A DNA stretch of 18,125 nucleotides from Prevotella sp. (GCA_017430675.1 JAFRMM010000168.1:1-18125); one strand, 5' to 3'; shown: positions 6,552 to 15,300, counted from the first letter of the stretch. Made by a program: numbers and translations. The notes: generated by a model not told the origin, from the letters alone.

Positions 6552-8746
6552 TAGGGAAACTGATAGCCAGCCCGCACAAAGACAGGGATAAAGGCCTTGG
6601 TGACAGGGGTGGTGATATACTGTCCGCCGTCGTAGTGCTCGCCCGTACGGTAGTCGTACCAGCCTCCATCGTGCTTGGGCAGATAGGTGCGCCACTCAGT
6701 GACACCAGGTTCCGTGACGGGACTGACAAGCAGGGCGGGACCAAACATATATTCATATTTCTGCCGGAGGGCTTCGGGATCACCGGCAAAGTCGAAGACC
6801 AGCGGGCGCATCAAAGTGCCGCCCTGCTCTGCCACTGCAACGGCACAACTGTCGATATAGGGCAGAAGACGGTAGCGCTCGCGGAGGCAGTCGGCGATGA
6901 TGGCCTGGGCCTCATCACCGTAGTTCCACGGCTCCGTATTACTCATATAGCCGTGCACCCGCATCAGGGGCAGATAGACGGCCGTCTCGATCCAACGGAG
7001 CATACGCTCGATATAGGCCGTATCCGTATATTGGTTCTGCGGACGGAAGAAGCCGCCTGCATCGTAGGTCCACCAGGGGATGCCCGCCGCCTGGATGCCC
7101 AGTCCTGCCGTCAACTGTCGGCGGAAGGTCTCCCAGTCGTTGCCGACATCACCACTCCAGAGAGCCGCACCATAGCGCTGGATGCCTGGGAAGCCACAAC
7201 GCGTGAGGATCATCGGCTCACGCTCCGGGGCATCTTTCCGTAATCCTTCATAGACAGTCTTGCAGACCAAGAGAGGATAGACATTGCGTACCAGACCGCC
7301 TGACCACTGTCCACCGTTCACGCGGCGGCCATCCAGATCATCGTTCTCTGGCTCCGTCGCATCCTGCCACCAGGCATCAATGCCGAGGGGCACCAGCCGC
7401 TCAGAGAAGTTCTTCCAGTAGGCTGCAGCGGCCTCGGGATTGAAGAAGTCTATCCAGTCGGTGCCCGGGATATAATACCCGCTGTCCTGCATCTGACGGC
7501 CCACATCGCTGTTCTTATCGATCTTCGACCATACACTGAGCATCAGTCGCATGTCCATCTTGTGGAGACTATCGGTGAGGGCCTTGGGATCAGGATAGTA
7601 GTCCTCGTCGAAACGCATGGAGTTCCACCCGTACTTTCCCCAGTACTGCCAGTCCTGCACTAATACGCTCACAGGCATCTGTTCGCTGCGGAAACGGTTG
7701 GCAGTCTCCAGGATCTCCTGAGAAGAGTGGAAGCGTTCGCGGCAGTGGATATAGCCGAGTGCCCACGTGGGCATCTTGGGAGCCGCGCCCGTCAGTTCAC
7801 GGTAGGTGGCGATGATCTCGTCAGGCGTACCGACGAACACGGTATAATCCACGGTCTCCGCCACAGGGGAGCGGAATACCGTCTCGTCAGTCACCTTTTT
7901 ATAATAGACGACAGGCTCATCACCGTTGGCGAGATCAGCCGTCATTTGGTGACGACCCTTTGAGAGCCTGACAATCGTGGAGGTGGTAGGCGGTAGCCAT
8001 AGGTTCTGCATCTCGATGACGGTCTCTCCGTCAATGGACAAATGATGGCGACGGGCCATCTTCTGTCCTACGTCGAGCAACAGTGCATAGTCGCCGTCCT
8101 CGGCAATGTCAATGGCTGCGGTATAACGGTTGCGCTGTCGCACCTCCTGCTTGCCGCCCTCCGTCGAGGTGACGTTCACCACCTCGCGCTTGCCATCACC
8201 CTCCTGTCTCTTCATGGCTACGCACTGGTCGGCGGGGTTGAACTCCACAAGACCGTAGTTGTTCCACAGGATGCCATAGCCCTTGCTGGAGATGAGCATC
8301 GGGATGGAGATCTGGGTGTTCACCTGCGTCAATCGCCGGGAAAGTCCGCGCACGTTACTGTAGCCGTCCTGGAACTGTCCGAGTCCGAAGAGGCACTCGT
8401 CTTCCGGCGAACAGAAGGCCAGTGTCGCCTCGTAGGTCGGCTCATCAGCCACGGCACTCGGCTTCAATTGGTGGCGGGTGGCCGTGAACACGGTGTTTCC
8501 ACGGGTATCCCTCACCATCACGGTGCCCTGCTGTTCGTCAACGGTGACGGCAATCTGGTCGTTCTCTACCAAATCGTTCTTCACATACAGCCAGTCGGGC
8601 AGCCGATTAGTCGGTTCACCCTCCACATACTGGATGCGCACCGCATTCCTGGCGATGGTTCGCGTCACGAAATGGCCGTCGGCCCTGATCTGCTGCACAC
8701 CCGTCAAGGCGAATGCCAGAACGACGATTAACAATCGACTTCTCAT
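6551..8746 (-). CDS. Secreted GH31 glycosidase, probably alpha-xylosidase, lacking the distal C-terminal domain
   Basis: This 731-residue retaining alpha-glycosidase carries a signal peptide (M-R-S-R-L-L-I-V-V-L-A-F-A, cleavage near residue 22). An N-terminal beta-sandwich is interrupted by a PA14-like insert (about 182-285, D-G-D-Y-A-L-L-L-D ... R-L-S-K-G-R-H), as in Bacteroides alpha-xylosidases. The catalytic barrel (about 325-640) has nucleophile Asp462 (W-W-Q-D-A-T-E-P-E) and acid/base Asp533 (W-S-G-D-V-G-N-D-W). The protein stops at I-P-V-F-V-R-A-G-Y-Q-F-P, the end of the proximal C-terminal domain, so the distal beta-sandwich usual in GH31 is missing. Its ATG overlaps the GH43 stop codon as ATGA (8746-8743), so the pair is an operon and probably translationally coupled. 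The likely substrate is alpha-xylosyl or alpha-glucosyl ends released from hemicellulose. The exact specificity cannot be read from sequence. Confidence 0.9.
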   Translation of the reverse strand: MRSRLLIVVLAFALTGVQQIRADGHFVTRTIARNAVRIQYVEGEPTNRLPDWLYVKNDLVENDQIAVTVDEQQGTVMVRDTRGNTVFTATRHQLKPSAVADEPTYEATLAFCSPEDECLFGLGQFQDGYSNVRGLSRRLTQVNTQISIPMLISSKGYGILWNNYGLVEFNPADQCVAMKRQEGDGKREVVNVTSTEGGKQEVRQRNRYTAAIDIAEDGDYALLLDVGQKMARRHHLSIDGETVIEMQNLWLPPTTSTIVRLSKGRHQMTADLANGDEPVVYYKKVTDETVFRSPVAETVDYTVFVGTPDEIIATYRELTGAAPKMPTWALGYIHCRERFHSSQEILETANRFRSEQMPVSVLVQDWQYWGKYGWNSMRFDEDYYPDPKALTDSLHKMDMRLMLSVWSKIDKNSDVGRQMQDSGYYIPGTDWIDFFNPEAAAAYWKNFSERLVPLGIDAWWQDATEPENDDLDGRRVNGGQWSGGLVRNVYPLLVCKTVYEGLRKDAPEREPMILTRCGFPGIQRYGAALWSGDVGNDWETFRRQLTAGLGIQAAGIPWWTYDAGGFFRPQNQYTDTAYIERMLRWIETAVYLPLMRVHGYMSNTEPWNYGDEAQAIIADCLRERYRLLPYIDSCAVAVAEQGGTLMRPLVFDFAGDPEALRQKYEYMFGPALLVSPVTEPGVTEWRTYLPKHDGGWYDYRTGEHYDGGQYITTPVTKAFIPVFVRAGYQFP

Positions 8747-10362
8747 TTTGCGGTATGACCGAATATGAACTCATCGACATCCACGTAACCGCCTCTCTTC
8801 TTCGTGGCGTAGCAGAAAATTCCGAACTTGGAACCCATAAAGAAGCGGCGCCAGTCGAAGCCCATCTTATAGTCGGAACCTATCTTCGTCCACTGCTCAC
8901 CATCGAGACTGTAATAGAATGTGGCTAAGTCGCGACCCGGCATGAAGCCCTTGCCACCATCATTGGCACGGAAGTCTCCGTCGATGCGCAGCCAGATCTT
9001 ATTCTGTTTCAGTTCCACACTCTCGATGACTTTCTCTTCCACATTCTCCACCACCTTGTCCTTGTCGGAGAGGGTAACCTTCTGCTCGCTCATCTCTAAC
9101 GTCAGTTTCTTGCCCTTCTTCTTGATGGTGAGGGCACCCGTGTCACTGTTGAAGGCTGCAAAACCGGCGCAGTCGCCGTCCTTCATCTTCGAGAGATCCA
9201 TCTCGATGGTGCCGCTACAAGTCGGACCAGGCATGCGCTGGGTCAGTGTGTTGGGGGCGAGATAGAGGGTATTGACCACACGGTTGGTCTTCAGGCGCAA
9301 CCATCCCGGGCGCTCCGTGAGACTCCACGCGGCATCGATGGGATTGTGGTTCCACTGCCAGTGCAGTCCGAGTTTCGTATCTGAGAAGTCGTCGCTCTTC
9401 ACGATGGCTGTCGTCGGCTGATTGCTCTTCAGTGCTCGCATCTGCTCTGGCACCTTGCCGTATTCGTCACCGATCTGCGGCCAGCCGTCAATCCAGCGAC
9501 AGGGCGAGAGCGTCAGCACACGGCCCACACCGCCACGATCCTGGAAGATGATGCCATACCAGTCGCCATCCTCGGTATCGACGATGGTGCCTTGTCCCAC
9601 ATGTGGGAAGCCGCCGAAGTCAGACTCCAAGATCACGTTCTTCTCATAGGGACCGTGGATATCATCGGCACGGTAGCACACCTCACGGCGATGGCGCCCG
9701 GGGGCATAGGCCTGTGAGATCATCAGCAGGTAATACTTCCCGCGGTGCTTGATGACGCGGGAGCCCTCCAGAAGACCCGTCTCGTCGGCCTCGCGCTCGA
9801 AGATCTTCTGATAAGTCCCTTCGATGACGTCGGAGAGGTCGGGCTTCAACTCCATCATCTCACCTGTGCCGTAGATGACATACACACGATTGTCATCATC
9901 GAAGAACAGCGAACAGTCGTGGAAATGGCGCATGCGGGACACGATCGTCCACGGACCTTCAGCCTTCTCGGCAGAGAAGATATAGGTGTCGCCCATGGCA
10001 CCCTGTTCGTTGGGAGCCAGGAGGGCATAGAACTTACCGTTGTGGTACTTCAGCGAGGTGGCCCACTGGCCACGGCCGTAGGCCGTACCTTCCAGCAGGT
10101 CATACTTCGGCGAGTCCGTCAGACGGTCGAAGATATAGCCCACCGTCTCCCAGTTCTTCAGGTCCTTGGAGGCCATCACTGGTGCACCCGGCATCAGGTG
10201 CATGGTCGTGGATACGAGGTAGAACGTGTCCCCCACACGGATGATGTCGGGATCGGGCACGTCAGCCCACAGCATGGGGTTCTCAATGATGGGTGTGTCG
10301 TCTTTCGCAAAGAGCGATACGGAACAGATTGCTGCCAACAGCAGGGAAATTAATTTCTTCAT
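8743..10362 (-). CDS. Secreted GH43 beta-xylosidase / alpha-L-arabinofuranosidase
   Basis: This 539-residue protein has the signal peptide M-K-K-L-I-S-L-L-L-A-A-I-C-S-V-S-L-F-A. The five-bladed propeller (about 25-320) shows the GH43 catalytic triad in order: base Asp37 (D-V-P-D-P-D-I-I), pKa-modulating Asp149 (H-D-C-S-L-F-F-D-D-D) and acid Glu199 (G-L-L-E-G-S-R). A C-terminal concanavalin-like domain (about 335-539), typical of GH43 beta-xylosidases, follows. The frame stays open upstream to a TTG at 10392, but that codon lies inside the TAAATTTG promoter box. The ATG at 10362 gives a proper signal peptide, so I chose it. It is first gene of the operon with the GH31 (4-bp overlap). It probably trims arabinose or xylose from xylan fragments. 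The sequence resembles GH43 subfamily 12, a tentative assignment. Confidence 0.92.
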   Translation of the reverse strand: MKKLISLLLAAICSVSLFAKDDTPIIENPMLWADVPDPDIIRVGDTFYLVSTTMHLMPGAPVMASKDLKNWETVGYIFDRLTDSPKYDLLEGTAYGRGQWATSLKYHNGKFYALLAPNEQGAMGDTYIFSAEKAEGPWTIVSRMRHFHDCSLFFDDDNRVYVIYGTGEMMELKPDLSDVIEGTYQKIFEREADETGLLEGSRVIKHRGKYYLLMISQAYAPGRHRREVCYRADDIHGPYEKNVILESDFGGFPHVGQGTIVDTEDGDWYGIIFQDRGGVGRVLTLSPCRWIDGWPQIGDEYGKVPEQMRALKSNQPTTAIVKSDDFSDTKLGLHWQWNHNPIDAAWSLTERPGWLRLKTNRVVNTLYLAPNTLTQRMPGPTCSGTIEMDLSKMKDGDCAGFAAFNSDTGALTIKKKGKKLTLEMSEQKVTLSDKDKVVENVEEKVIESVELKQNKIWLRIDGDFRANDGGKGFMPGRDLATFYYSLDGEQWTKIGSDYKMGFDWRRFFMGSKFGIFCYATKKRGGYVDVDEFIFGHTAK

Positions 10363-10389
10363 ACGATAGTTTTGTTTGGGTTTTGGCTG

Positions 10390-10397
10390 CAAATTTA
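10390..10397 (-). promoter_or_regulatory. -7 promoter box of the GH43-GH31 operon
   Basis: The minus strand reads TAAATTTG here, an exact match to TAnnTTTG, followed by GC and then 28 bp to the ATG at 10362. No TTTG lies at the expected -33 spacing, so strength or regulation cannot be judged. Confidence 0.55.
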
Positions 10398-10495
10398 CGA
10401 AAAAAGTACCTTTCTCTTCCTGATAAACGTATCATAAACTTTAGGAAAAGTAACATGTTAAGGTGCGGGCACCATTCTTTTGGGGAAAACATGAC

Positions 10496-10524
10496 TGTCG
10501 TTTCGACAATTTTCCTTATCTTTG
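10496..10524 (+). promoter_or_regulatory. Esterase promoter: TATCTTTG box with upstream dyad
   Basis: TATCTTTG at 10517-10524 matches the TAnnTTTG -7 consensus, 30 bp before the ATG at 10555. Just upstream, where a -33 element would lie, is a short perfect dyad: TGTCG at 10496-10500 and CGACA at 10504-10508 around TTT. This may be a regulator site. A second small dyad (GGTGC-GG-GCACC) lies near 10461-10472. The region is shared with the divergent GH43 promoter. Confidence 0.5.
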
Positions 10525-10554
10525 CGGCAAATAACAAGTTATCAACCAATAACT

Positions 10555-12474
10555 ATGAAGAAAGTATTATTGAGCCTGACAACCATGTTGTGCGCCGCAA
10601 CGGCGAGTGCACAGCCCCAGTGTCACGACGACGGCACCGTGACCTTCAACTACAAGAACGACTCTGCCAAGACCGTCATGGTGGATGTTCAGTTTGCCGG
10701 ACGGAAAGAGATGCAGCGTGATGCTACAGGAGTCTGGAGCGTTACCCTCGGTCCTGCTGCCCCCGACATGTATCCCTATTGCTTCATCGTGGATGGCGTG
10801 AGTGTGATGGATCCCGAGAATCCGCAGTACTTCCCCAACGAGGGCTTCAAGAACAGCCTCCTGGAGATCCCTTCGAAAGAGGGGCCGCTGGCGCATGACA
10901 TCCTTGACGTGCCACACGGCCGCATCGAGTATGTCCACTACTATTCCAAGAGCCTCGGCGCCACTAACAATGCCGTGGTCTATCTTCCACCCAACTACAT
11001 GCAGGACATGCAGAAGAAATATCCCGTCTTCTATCTCATCAGTGGCACCACCGATACGGAAGAGGTGTATTACAAGGTGGGACGCGTGAACTATATCCTC
11101 GACAACCTGCTGGCCCAGAAGAAGGCCAAGGAGATGATCATCGTGCTGCCCTACGGCAACCCCACGAAACTGCTGGCGACCCCTCCGGCACCTGGTGCCC
11201 CACAGACACGCTTTGGCGGTGATCCCTTCAGCAAGGACCTGATCAACGACCTGATGCCATTCATCGAGGCCAACTATCGCACCATCAACAACAGTGACCA
11301 CCGTGCCATCGGCGGTTTCTCGCGCGGCGGTAACCAGGCTCTCTTCAACGGACTGTCGAACCTCGACAAGTTCGCCTACCTCTGCTCTTACAGTTCCTTC
11401 ACCTCGACGGATATCCCCAATGTCTATGACCAGGCCGAGGACACGAACAAGAAGATCCGGCTCTTCTGGTTAGGCGTGGGCACCGATGACTTCCTCTACG
11501 GCAATGCCCGTGACTATATGCAGTTCCTCGACGAGAAGGGCATCCGCAGCGTGAAGGAGTTTACCAACGATAAGTTCGGCCATACATGGATGAACGCCAA
11601 GTATTTCCTTGCGAAGACCCTGCCCCTGCTCTTCAACAAGAAGGCTTCCGAGGAAGCCATGAAGAACGGTCAGCCCGCCCCTGCCAAAACAGGTCAGGAG
11701 CAGCAGTTCACGCCAGGCGTCATGGCGCGGCTCTTCCCGCGTCCCATCATCTCACCGGAGTACGGCGAGGAAGGCATCACCTTCCGCTTCAAGGCCCCCG
11801 AGGCCACGAAGGTGGAACTGGAATGTGAGATCCTGCCTGAGAACATCGTGATGATCCGCGATTCCGACGGGGTGTGGGAGACGGTGCTGAACGACTACCT
11901 CTTCGAGACCTTTAAATACTGTTTCGTTGTTGATGGTACGCCAGTGGCCGACCCCAGCAACATGTACCTCTCGCCCGATACCGGCTTCAAATACAGCATC
12001 GCCGAGAATCCCAAGTCGCCCTTCTGTTTTGCCTCGCAGGGAGATATCCCCCACGGCCACACGGGCTACGACCTGGACCGCCAAGAGGCGTGGTATATGT
12101 CGCCCATGCCACAGACACCCACCATGCCCACGTTCATCCAACTGATTCCCGCTGAGGGCGAGACCATGGAGAGTTGGTTCAAGGTAGGTGGTGCCGACGC
12201 CATCACAGACCGCCTGATCGCCGACGGCAAAACCAAGCCCTGTGTCATCACCACTAGTTCCCTCGACTTCATGCAACAGCAACAGGGCCCCCAGATGCCT
12301 GGATTTGGCGTGAGGACCCTGCGTGCTGACGACTATCCGACATGGTCGCAACGTCGTCGTGCGTTATTTAAGTTGCTCATCGACATCGGCAAGGAGCCGG
12401 CTCCCAGTTTCCCTGACATGGGTGGATTCGGGGGAGGCTTCGGCGGTGGCTTCGGCGGCGGTGACGGTTTCTAA
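10555..12474 (+). CDS. Secreted CE1-like esterase with two CBM48-like modules and a vestigial second esterase domain
   Basis: The 639-residue protein has the signal peptide M-K-K-V-L-L-S-L-T-T-M-L-C-A-A-T-A-S-A. Residues about 21-115 are a CBM48/E-set-like module. Residues about 125-370 form an alpha/beta-hydrolase of the feruloyl/acetyl-xylan esterase type: nucleophile Ser256 in G-F-S-R-G, Asp312 in G-T-D-D-F-L-Y, and His343 in F-G-H-T-W. A second CBM48-like module (about 395-490) follows. Next comes a short stretch (about 520-580) echoing the first esterase's beginning (F-K-V-G-G-A-D-A-I-T-D-R-L-I-A) but ending before any nucleophile. The tail, residues 623-639, is Gly-rich (GGFGGGFGGGFGGGDGF). 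The ATG at 10555 is preferred over the ATG at 10522, which lies within the promoter (TTTG at 10521-10524). It probably releases ferulate or acetate from xylan. Its stop overlaps the convergent neighbour's. Confidence 0.88.
   Translation: MKKVLLSLTTMLCAATASAQPQCHDDGTVTFNYKNDSAKTVMVDVQFAGRKEMQRDATGVWSVTLGPAAPDMYPYCFIVDGVSVMDPENPQYFPNEGFKNSLLEIPSKEGPLAHDILDVPHGRIEYVHYYSKSLGATNNAVVYLPPNYMQDMQKKYPVFYLISGTTDTEEVYYKVGRVNYILDNLLAQKKAKEMIIVLPYGNPTKLLATPPAPGAPQTRFGGDPFSKDLINDLMPFIEANYRTINNSDHRAIGGFSRGGNQALFNGLSNLDKFAYLCSYSSFTSTDIPNVYDQAEDTNKKIRLFWLGVGTDDFLYGNARDYMQFLDEKGIRSVKEFTNDKFGHTWMNAKYFLAKTLPLLFNKKASEEAMKNGQPAPAKTGQEQQFTPGVMARLFPRPIISPEYGEEGITFRFKAPEATKVELECEILPENIVMIRDSDGVWETVLNDYLFETFKYCFVVDGTPVADPSNMYLSPDTGFKYSIAENPKSPFCFASQGDIPHGHTGYDLDRQEAWYMSPMPQTPTMPTFIQLIPAEGETMESWFKVGGADAITDRLIADGKTKPCVITTSSLDFMQQQQGPQMPGFGVRTLRADDYPTWSQRRRALFKLLIDIGKEPAPSFPDMGGFGGGFGGGFGGGDGF
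12471..12474. other. Four-base overlap of two convergent stop codons
   Basis: The sequence CTAA carries the plus-strand TAA (12472-12474) of the esterase and the minus-strand TAG (12473-12471) of the GH43-CBM6 gene. There is no intergenic DNA and no obvious hairpin at the junction, so the two transcripts must overlap at their 3' ends or terminate inside each other's coding sequence. Confidence 0.95.
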
Positions 12475-15257
12475 CGTTTGAACTGCCACCAGTCGAGACG
12501 CACATCACCTGATGTCTTACTGAAGCATATATAGAGGTCATGGATGCCGCTGGCATTCATGACCTTTGTCGTAAACTGACGGTACTTCTCCGCACTGCCC
12601 GTCTTGCCGATGGTGAGGGTACCAATTTCAGGACCATTGATATTGTCAAGGCGCAGGGTGATGGTAGCACCGCCCATGGCGGCTGCCATCATCAGGAACT
12701 GCTTGGCACCACTGCCGAAATCGACGCCACGCAGACGGATATACTCACCGTCGTTCAGGTCGTAGATATACATATTCTTCTTGCCTGTCGACTCTGGCAT
12801 GTCAGCCACGATGCCCGTGTTCTCGATGCCCATCTTCGCACTCTTCAGACCATAGCCCCAGGCCATCGTCTCAGCCTCCACCCTGTTGTAGGGATCCAGC
12901 CAGTGCAACTGCTTCATGGGTTCCTGATCCAGCCAGTAAGGAATCTCCTGAATGGTGCCGTCAGCGTTATAGGTGATCTCCTGTGCCGATACCGAACGAC
13001 GCTCATGGTGGACAAAGGTGTCGAGGTGCATCAGGTCGTAGTTCTGTCCGAAGACATACGAGTGACCCTTGTAGTCGCAGATGCCAGGGTGGTTACCCCT
13101 GTCGCGCTGGGTGGGCTGCATGATATAGCCTTTCCACTCCCAAGGACCCGTGGGCGAGTCGCTCATGGCATAGCCCAGAGCCTCCGGACAACAGGTGCTT
13201 GCAAAGGCCAGATAGTATTTACTCCCCTCGCCCTTTGGAGAGGGGTTGGGGGTGAGGCTCCTCTTATAGAACCATGGCCCTTCCTGATAGTTGGGGATAT
13301 GCGGCAGTTGGGTCACCTCACTGGTGAGCGAGGTCATGTCCTCACCCAACTTAGCCCAGAACGTATGGGGATTACCCCAGTACATATAGGCCTGACCGTC
13401 ATCGTCAGTATAGACCGTGGGGTCGATGTCGAACCAGTTGCTCTGGTCCCAGACGAGGGGTTTTCCTAAAGGATCCTTGAAAGGGCCATAGGGCGAGTCA
13501 GCCACGAGCACGCCGATGCCATGTCCGTGCAACGGCGCATAGAGGTAGTACTTGCCGTTGCGCTCCACGGTCTGGATGGCCCAGGCACCGTTCTCACGCG
13601 AGCGCCAGGGGAAATCCTTCAGTGAGGCCACGGCCCCGTGCTCCGTCCAGTTCACCATGTCGGTAGTGCTCCACAGCAGCCAGTCGTACATGAAGAATCC
13701 TGCCGAGCCCTTCTCGTTCTCGTCGGGGATATCCTCTGGTGATGCATCGTGTGAGGTATATAAGAATAAGGTGTCGCCCACCACCAATGGTGAGGGGTCG
13801 GCCGTGTATTTCGTCTGGAAGAGCGGCATGTTCACCTGCTCCAGTCCGCGCATCTCCCACCAGTCGAAGTTGAAGAGTTTCGGTCCCTTGCGGCCTGTAA
13901 AGACGAAGTAGAGGTCATGATGGCCCATCACCTTCTCCGTGAAGTCAGCGGTAAGTGTCTGCCACTGCTCCCAACCACCAGTGGCGGGTACTTCAAGACG
14001 ACACAGGATCTGACCCTTGATACTGTCGATGCGTACCTCGATCTGACCGCCGCGCAGACCACTGGCCACACGGCCCGTGAACGTCCGCGGCAGTTTGTTG
14101 CAGAAGCACACGTTCTGCAGTTTGATATAGTCGCCGTTGTGGATATCCGTCACATACACGCCCACCTCGTCGTTCTGCTCCGTCTTGACACCTTTGGAGA
14201 AAGCCATCGTCTCAGCCTCCACCTTGCGGTAGGGATTAAACTTTTCGATGGGCTCCACCCCCTCGTCCGTCGGCATGATGATGGGGAAACTGCCGTCAGC
14301 ATTGTACTTGAACTCCTCGACGGCCACGCTACGGCCAAAGCCACCGCCGTTGGGCAATTTTCCTGTATGGTAGAAGAAGTAGGAATGCCCCTTGTAGTCG
14401 GCCACACCGCAGTGGTTCGTGAACGAGCCTGTATCGCAGAGCGGCATGATCTCGCCAGCGTAGGTCCAAGGGCCTAAAGGCGACGGAGCCGTGCTGTAGG
14501 CGATATGCTCAGGCACACCACCGGCGGCATAGAGCAACTGATAGGCCTTCTGCGGATCTGCCTTATATTTCGAGGTATCGACCTTACGGAGCCAAGGACC
14601 CTCGGTATAGCAGTCCTTATACTTCTTGTCCTTCTCGCGCTTGTCCATTGAGGGAGCGCCGAAGGCCTCTTCCGTCATGTCGAGCATGCCCAGTTCACCA
14701 GAGTAAGAGATCATGTCGCGGTTCAGTTTCAGGTAATACACGCGGGGGTTACCCCACATCAGCCATGCCTGGCCGTCGTCGTCGATCATCACCGTGGGGT
14801 CGATATGATCCCATGAGCCGTTCTCGAACAGCGGCTTGCCGATGGCATCCTTAAAGGGGCCTGTGGGCGAATCTGCTACAGCCACACCGATGGCCATGCC
14901 GCCAGAGATCTTCGAGTGGGCACAGATATACCAGTAGAACTTACCGTCGCGCTCGATGGTCTGCGAGGCCCAGGCACGGTCGTCCGCCCATGAGAAACTC
15001 TCAAGCGCAAGCGGTGAGCCGTGGTCCTGCCAGTTCACCATGTCCTGCGTGGAATAGACGCGCCACTCCTGCATCCAGAAGAAGTCGGCACCGTCCTCGT
15101 CGTGACCGGTATAGACGTACATCGTACCGTCGTGTACCATCGGTGCGGGATCGCTCGTGCACCACGTCTGTACAAAAGGGTTCTGCGCTGCGGCCGATAC
15201 AATGGCCATCAGTCCGAAAATGACCAAAAATGGTCTTAATTGTAGATGTTTCATCAT
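12471..15257 (-). CDS. Secreted tandem GH43-CBM6-GH43-CBM6 arabinoxylan-active enzyme
   Basis: The product has 928 residues from the ATG-ATG pair at 15257/15254; an in-frame ATG at 15299 would add 14. Numbering here is from 15299. The signal peptide is M-K-H-L-Q-L-R-P-F-L-V-I-F-G-L-M-A-I-V-S-A-A-A. The first GH43 propeller (about 40-350) has Asp50, Asp167 and Glu233 (T-S-D-P-A-P, H-I-D-P-T-V, T-E-G-P-W). CBM6 lies at about 357-483. The second GH43 (about 492-800) has Asp501, Asp626 and Glu673. A second CBM6 at about 803-942 ends D-W-W-Q-F-K-R. Both triads look intact. Residues 681-693 of the second GH43 are a 39-bp palindromic-repeat insertion. The family acts on arabinofuranosyl or xylosyl groups of xylan; the halves may differ in specificity. 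Transcription probably starts at the box near 15510, behind a dehydrogenase fossil. Confidence 0.93.
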   Translation of the reverse strand: MMKHLQLRPFLVIFGLMAIVSAAAQNPFVQTWCTSDPAPMVHDGTMYVYTGHDEDGADFFWMQEWRVYSTQDMVNWQDHGSPLALESFSWADDRAWASQTIERDGKFYWYICAHSKISGGMAIGVAVADSPTGPFKDAIGKPLFENGSWDHIDPTVMIDDDGQAWLMWGNPRVYYLKLNRDMISYSGELGMLDMTEEAFGAPSMDKREKDKKYKDCYTEGPWLRKVDTSKYKADPQKAYQLLYAAGGVPEHIAYSTAPSPLGPWTYAGEIMPLCDTGSFTNHCGVADYKGHSYFFYHTGKLPNGGGFGRSVAVEEFKYNADGSFPIIMPTDEGVEPIEKFNPYRKVEAETMAFSKGVKTEQNDEVGVYVTDIHNGDYIKLQNVCFCNKLPRTFTGRVASGLRGGQIEVRIDSIKGQILCRLEVPATGGWEQWQTLTADFTEKVMGHHDLYFVFTGRKGPKLFNFDWWEMRGLEQVNMPLFQTKYTADPSPLVVGDTLFLYTSHDASPEDIPDENEKGSAGFFMYDWLLWSTTDMVNWTEHGAVASLKDFPWRSRENGAWAIQTVERNGKYYLYAPLHGHGIGVLVADSPYGPFKDPLGKPLVWDQSNWFDIDPTVYTDDDGQAYMYWGNPHTFWAKLGEDMTSLTSEVTQLPHIPNYQEGPWFYKRSLTPNPSPKGEGSKYYLAFASTCCPEALGYAMSDSPTGPWEWKGYIMQPTQRDRGNHPGICDYKGHSYVFGQNYDLMHLDTFVHHERRSVSAQEITYNADGTIQEIPYWLDQEPMKQLHWLDPYNRVEAETMAWGYGLKSAKMGIENTGIVADMPESTGKKNMYIYDLNDGEYIRLRGVDFGSGAKQFLMMAAAMGGATITLRLDNINGPEIGTLTIGKTGSAEKYRQFTTKVMNASGIHDLYICFSKTSGDVRLDWWQFKR
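13221..13259 (-). repeat. 39-bp in-frame palindromic repeat insertion (LTPNPSPKGEG element)
   Basis: On the minus strand this 39-bp segment encodes SLTPNPSPKGEGS inside the second GH43 module. On the plus strand it contains CCCCTC (13224-13229) and GAGGGG (13240-13245), a stem that extends by two more pairs past one mismatch. The TPNPSPKGEG peptide is, from general knowledge, the recurrent translation of a dispersed GC-rich palindromic repeat seen in many bacterial genomes. Without it the protein would read E-G-P-W-F-Y-K-R directly into K-Y-Y-L-A-F-A, a normal GH43 strand-loop-strand. The length is divisible by three, so the frame survives. Confidence 0.8.
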
Positions 15258-15300
15258 GCTTTGCTTGATTATACTATGATTTATTCCTAATCCTTTCATC

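Noticed and set aside
8042..8731. 229-codon plus-strand frame over the GH31 gene
   Set aside because: It is antisense to a gene with an intact catalytic motif set, and it is of low-information composition.
10567..11301. 244-codon minus-strand frame over the esterase gene
   Set aside because: It mirrors the esterase codons, has no motif, and lies opposite the intact Ser-Asp-His domain.
12540..13469. 309-codon plus-strand frame over the tandem GH43 gene
   Set aside because: It is a shadow of the GH43-CBM6 coding strand with no recognisable family.
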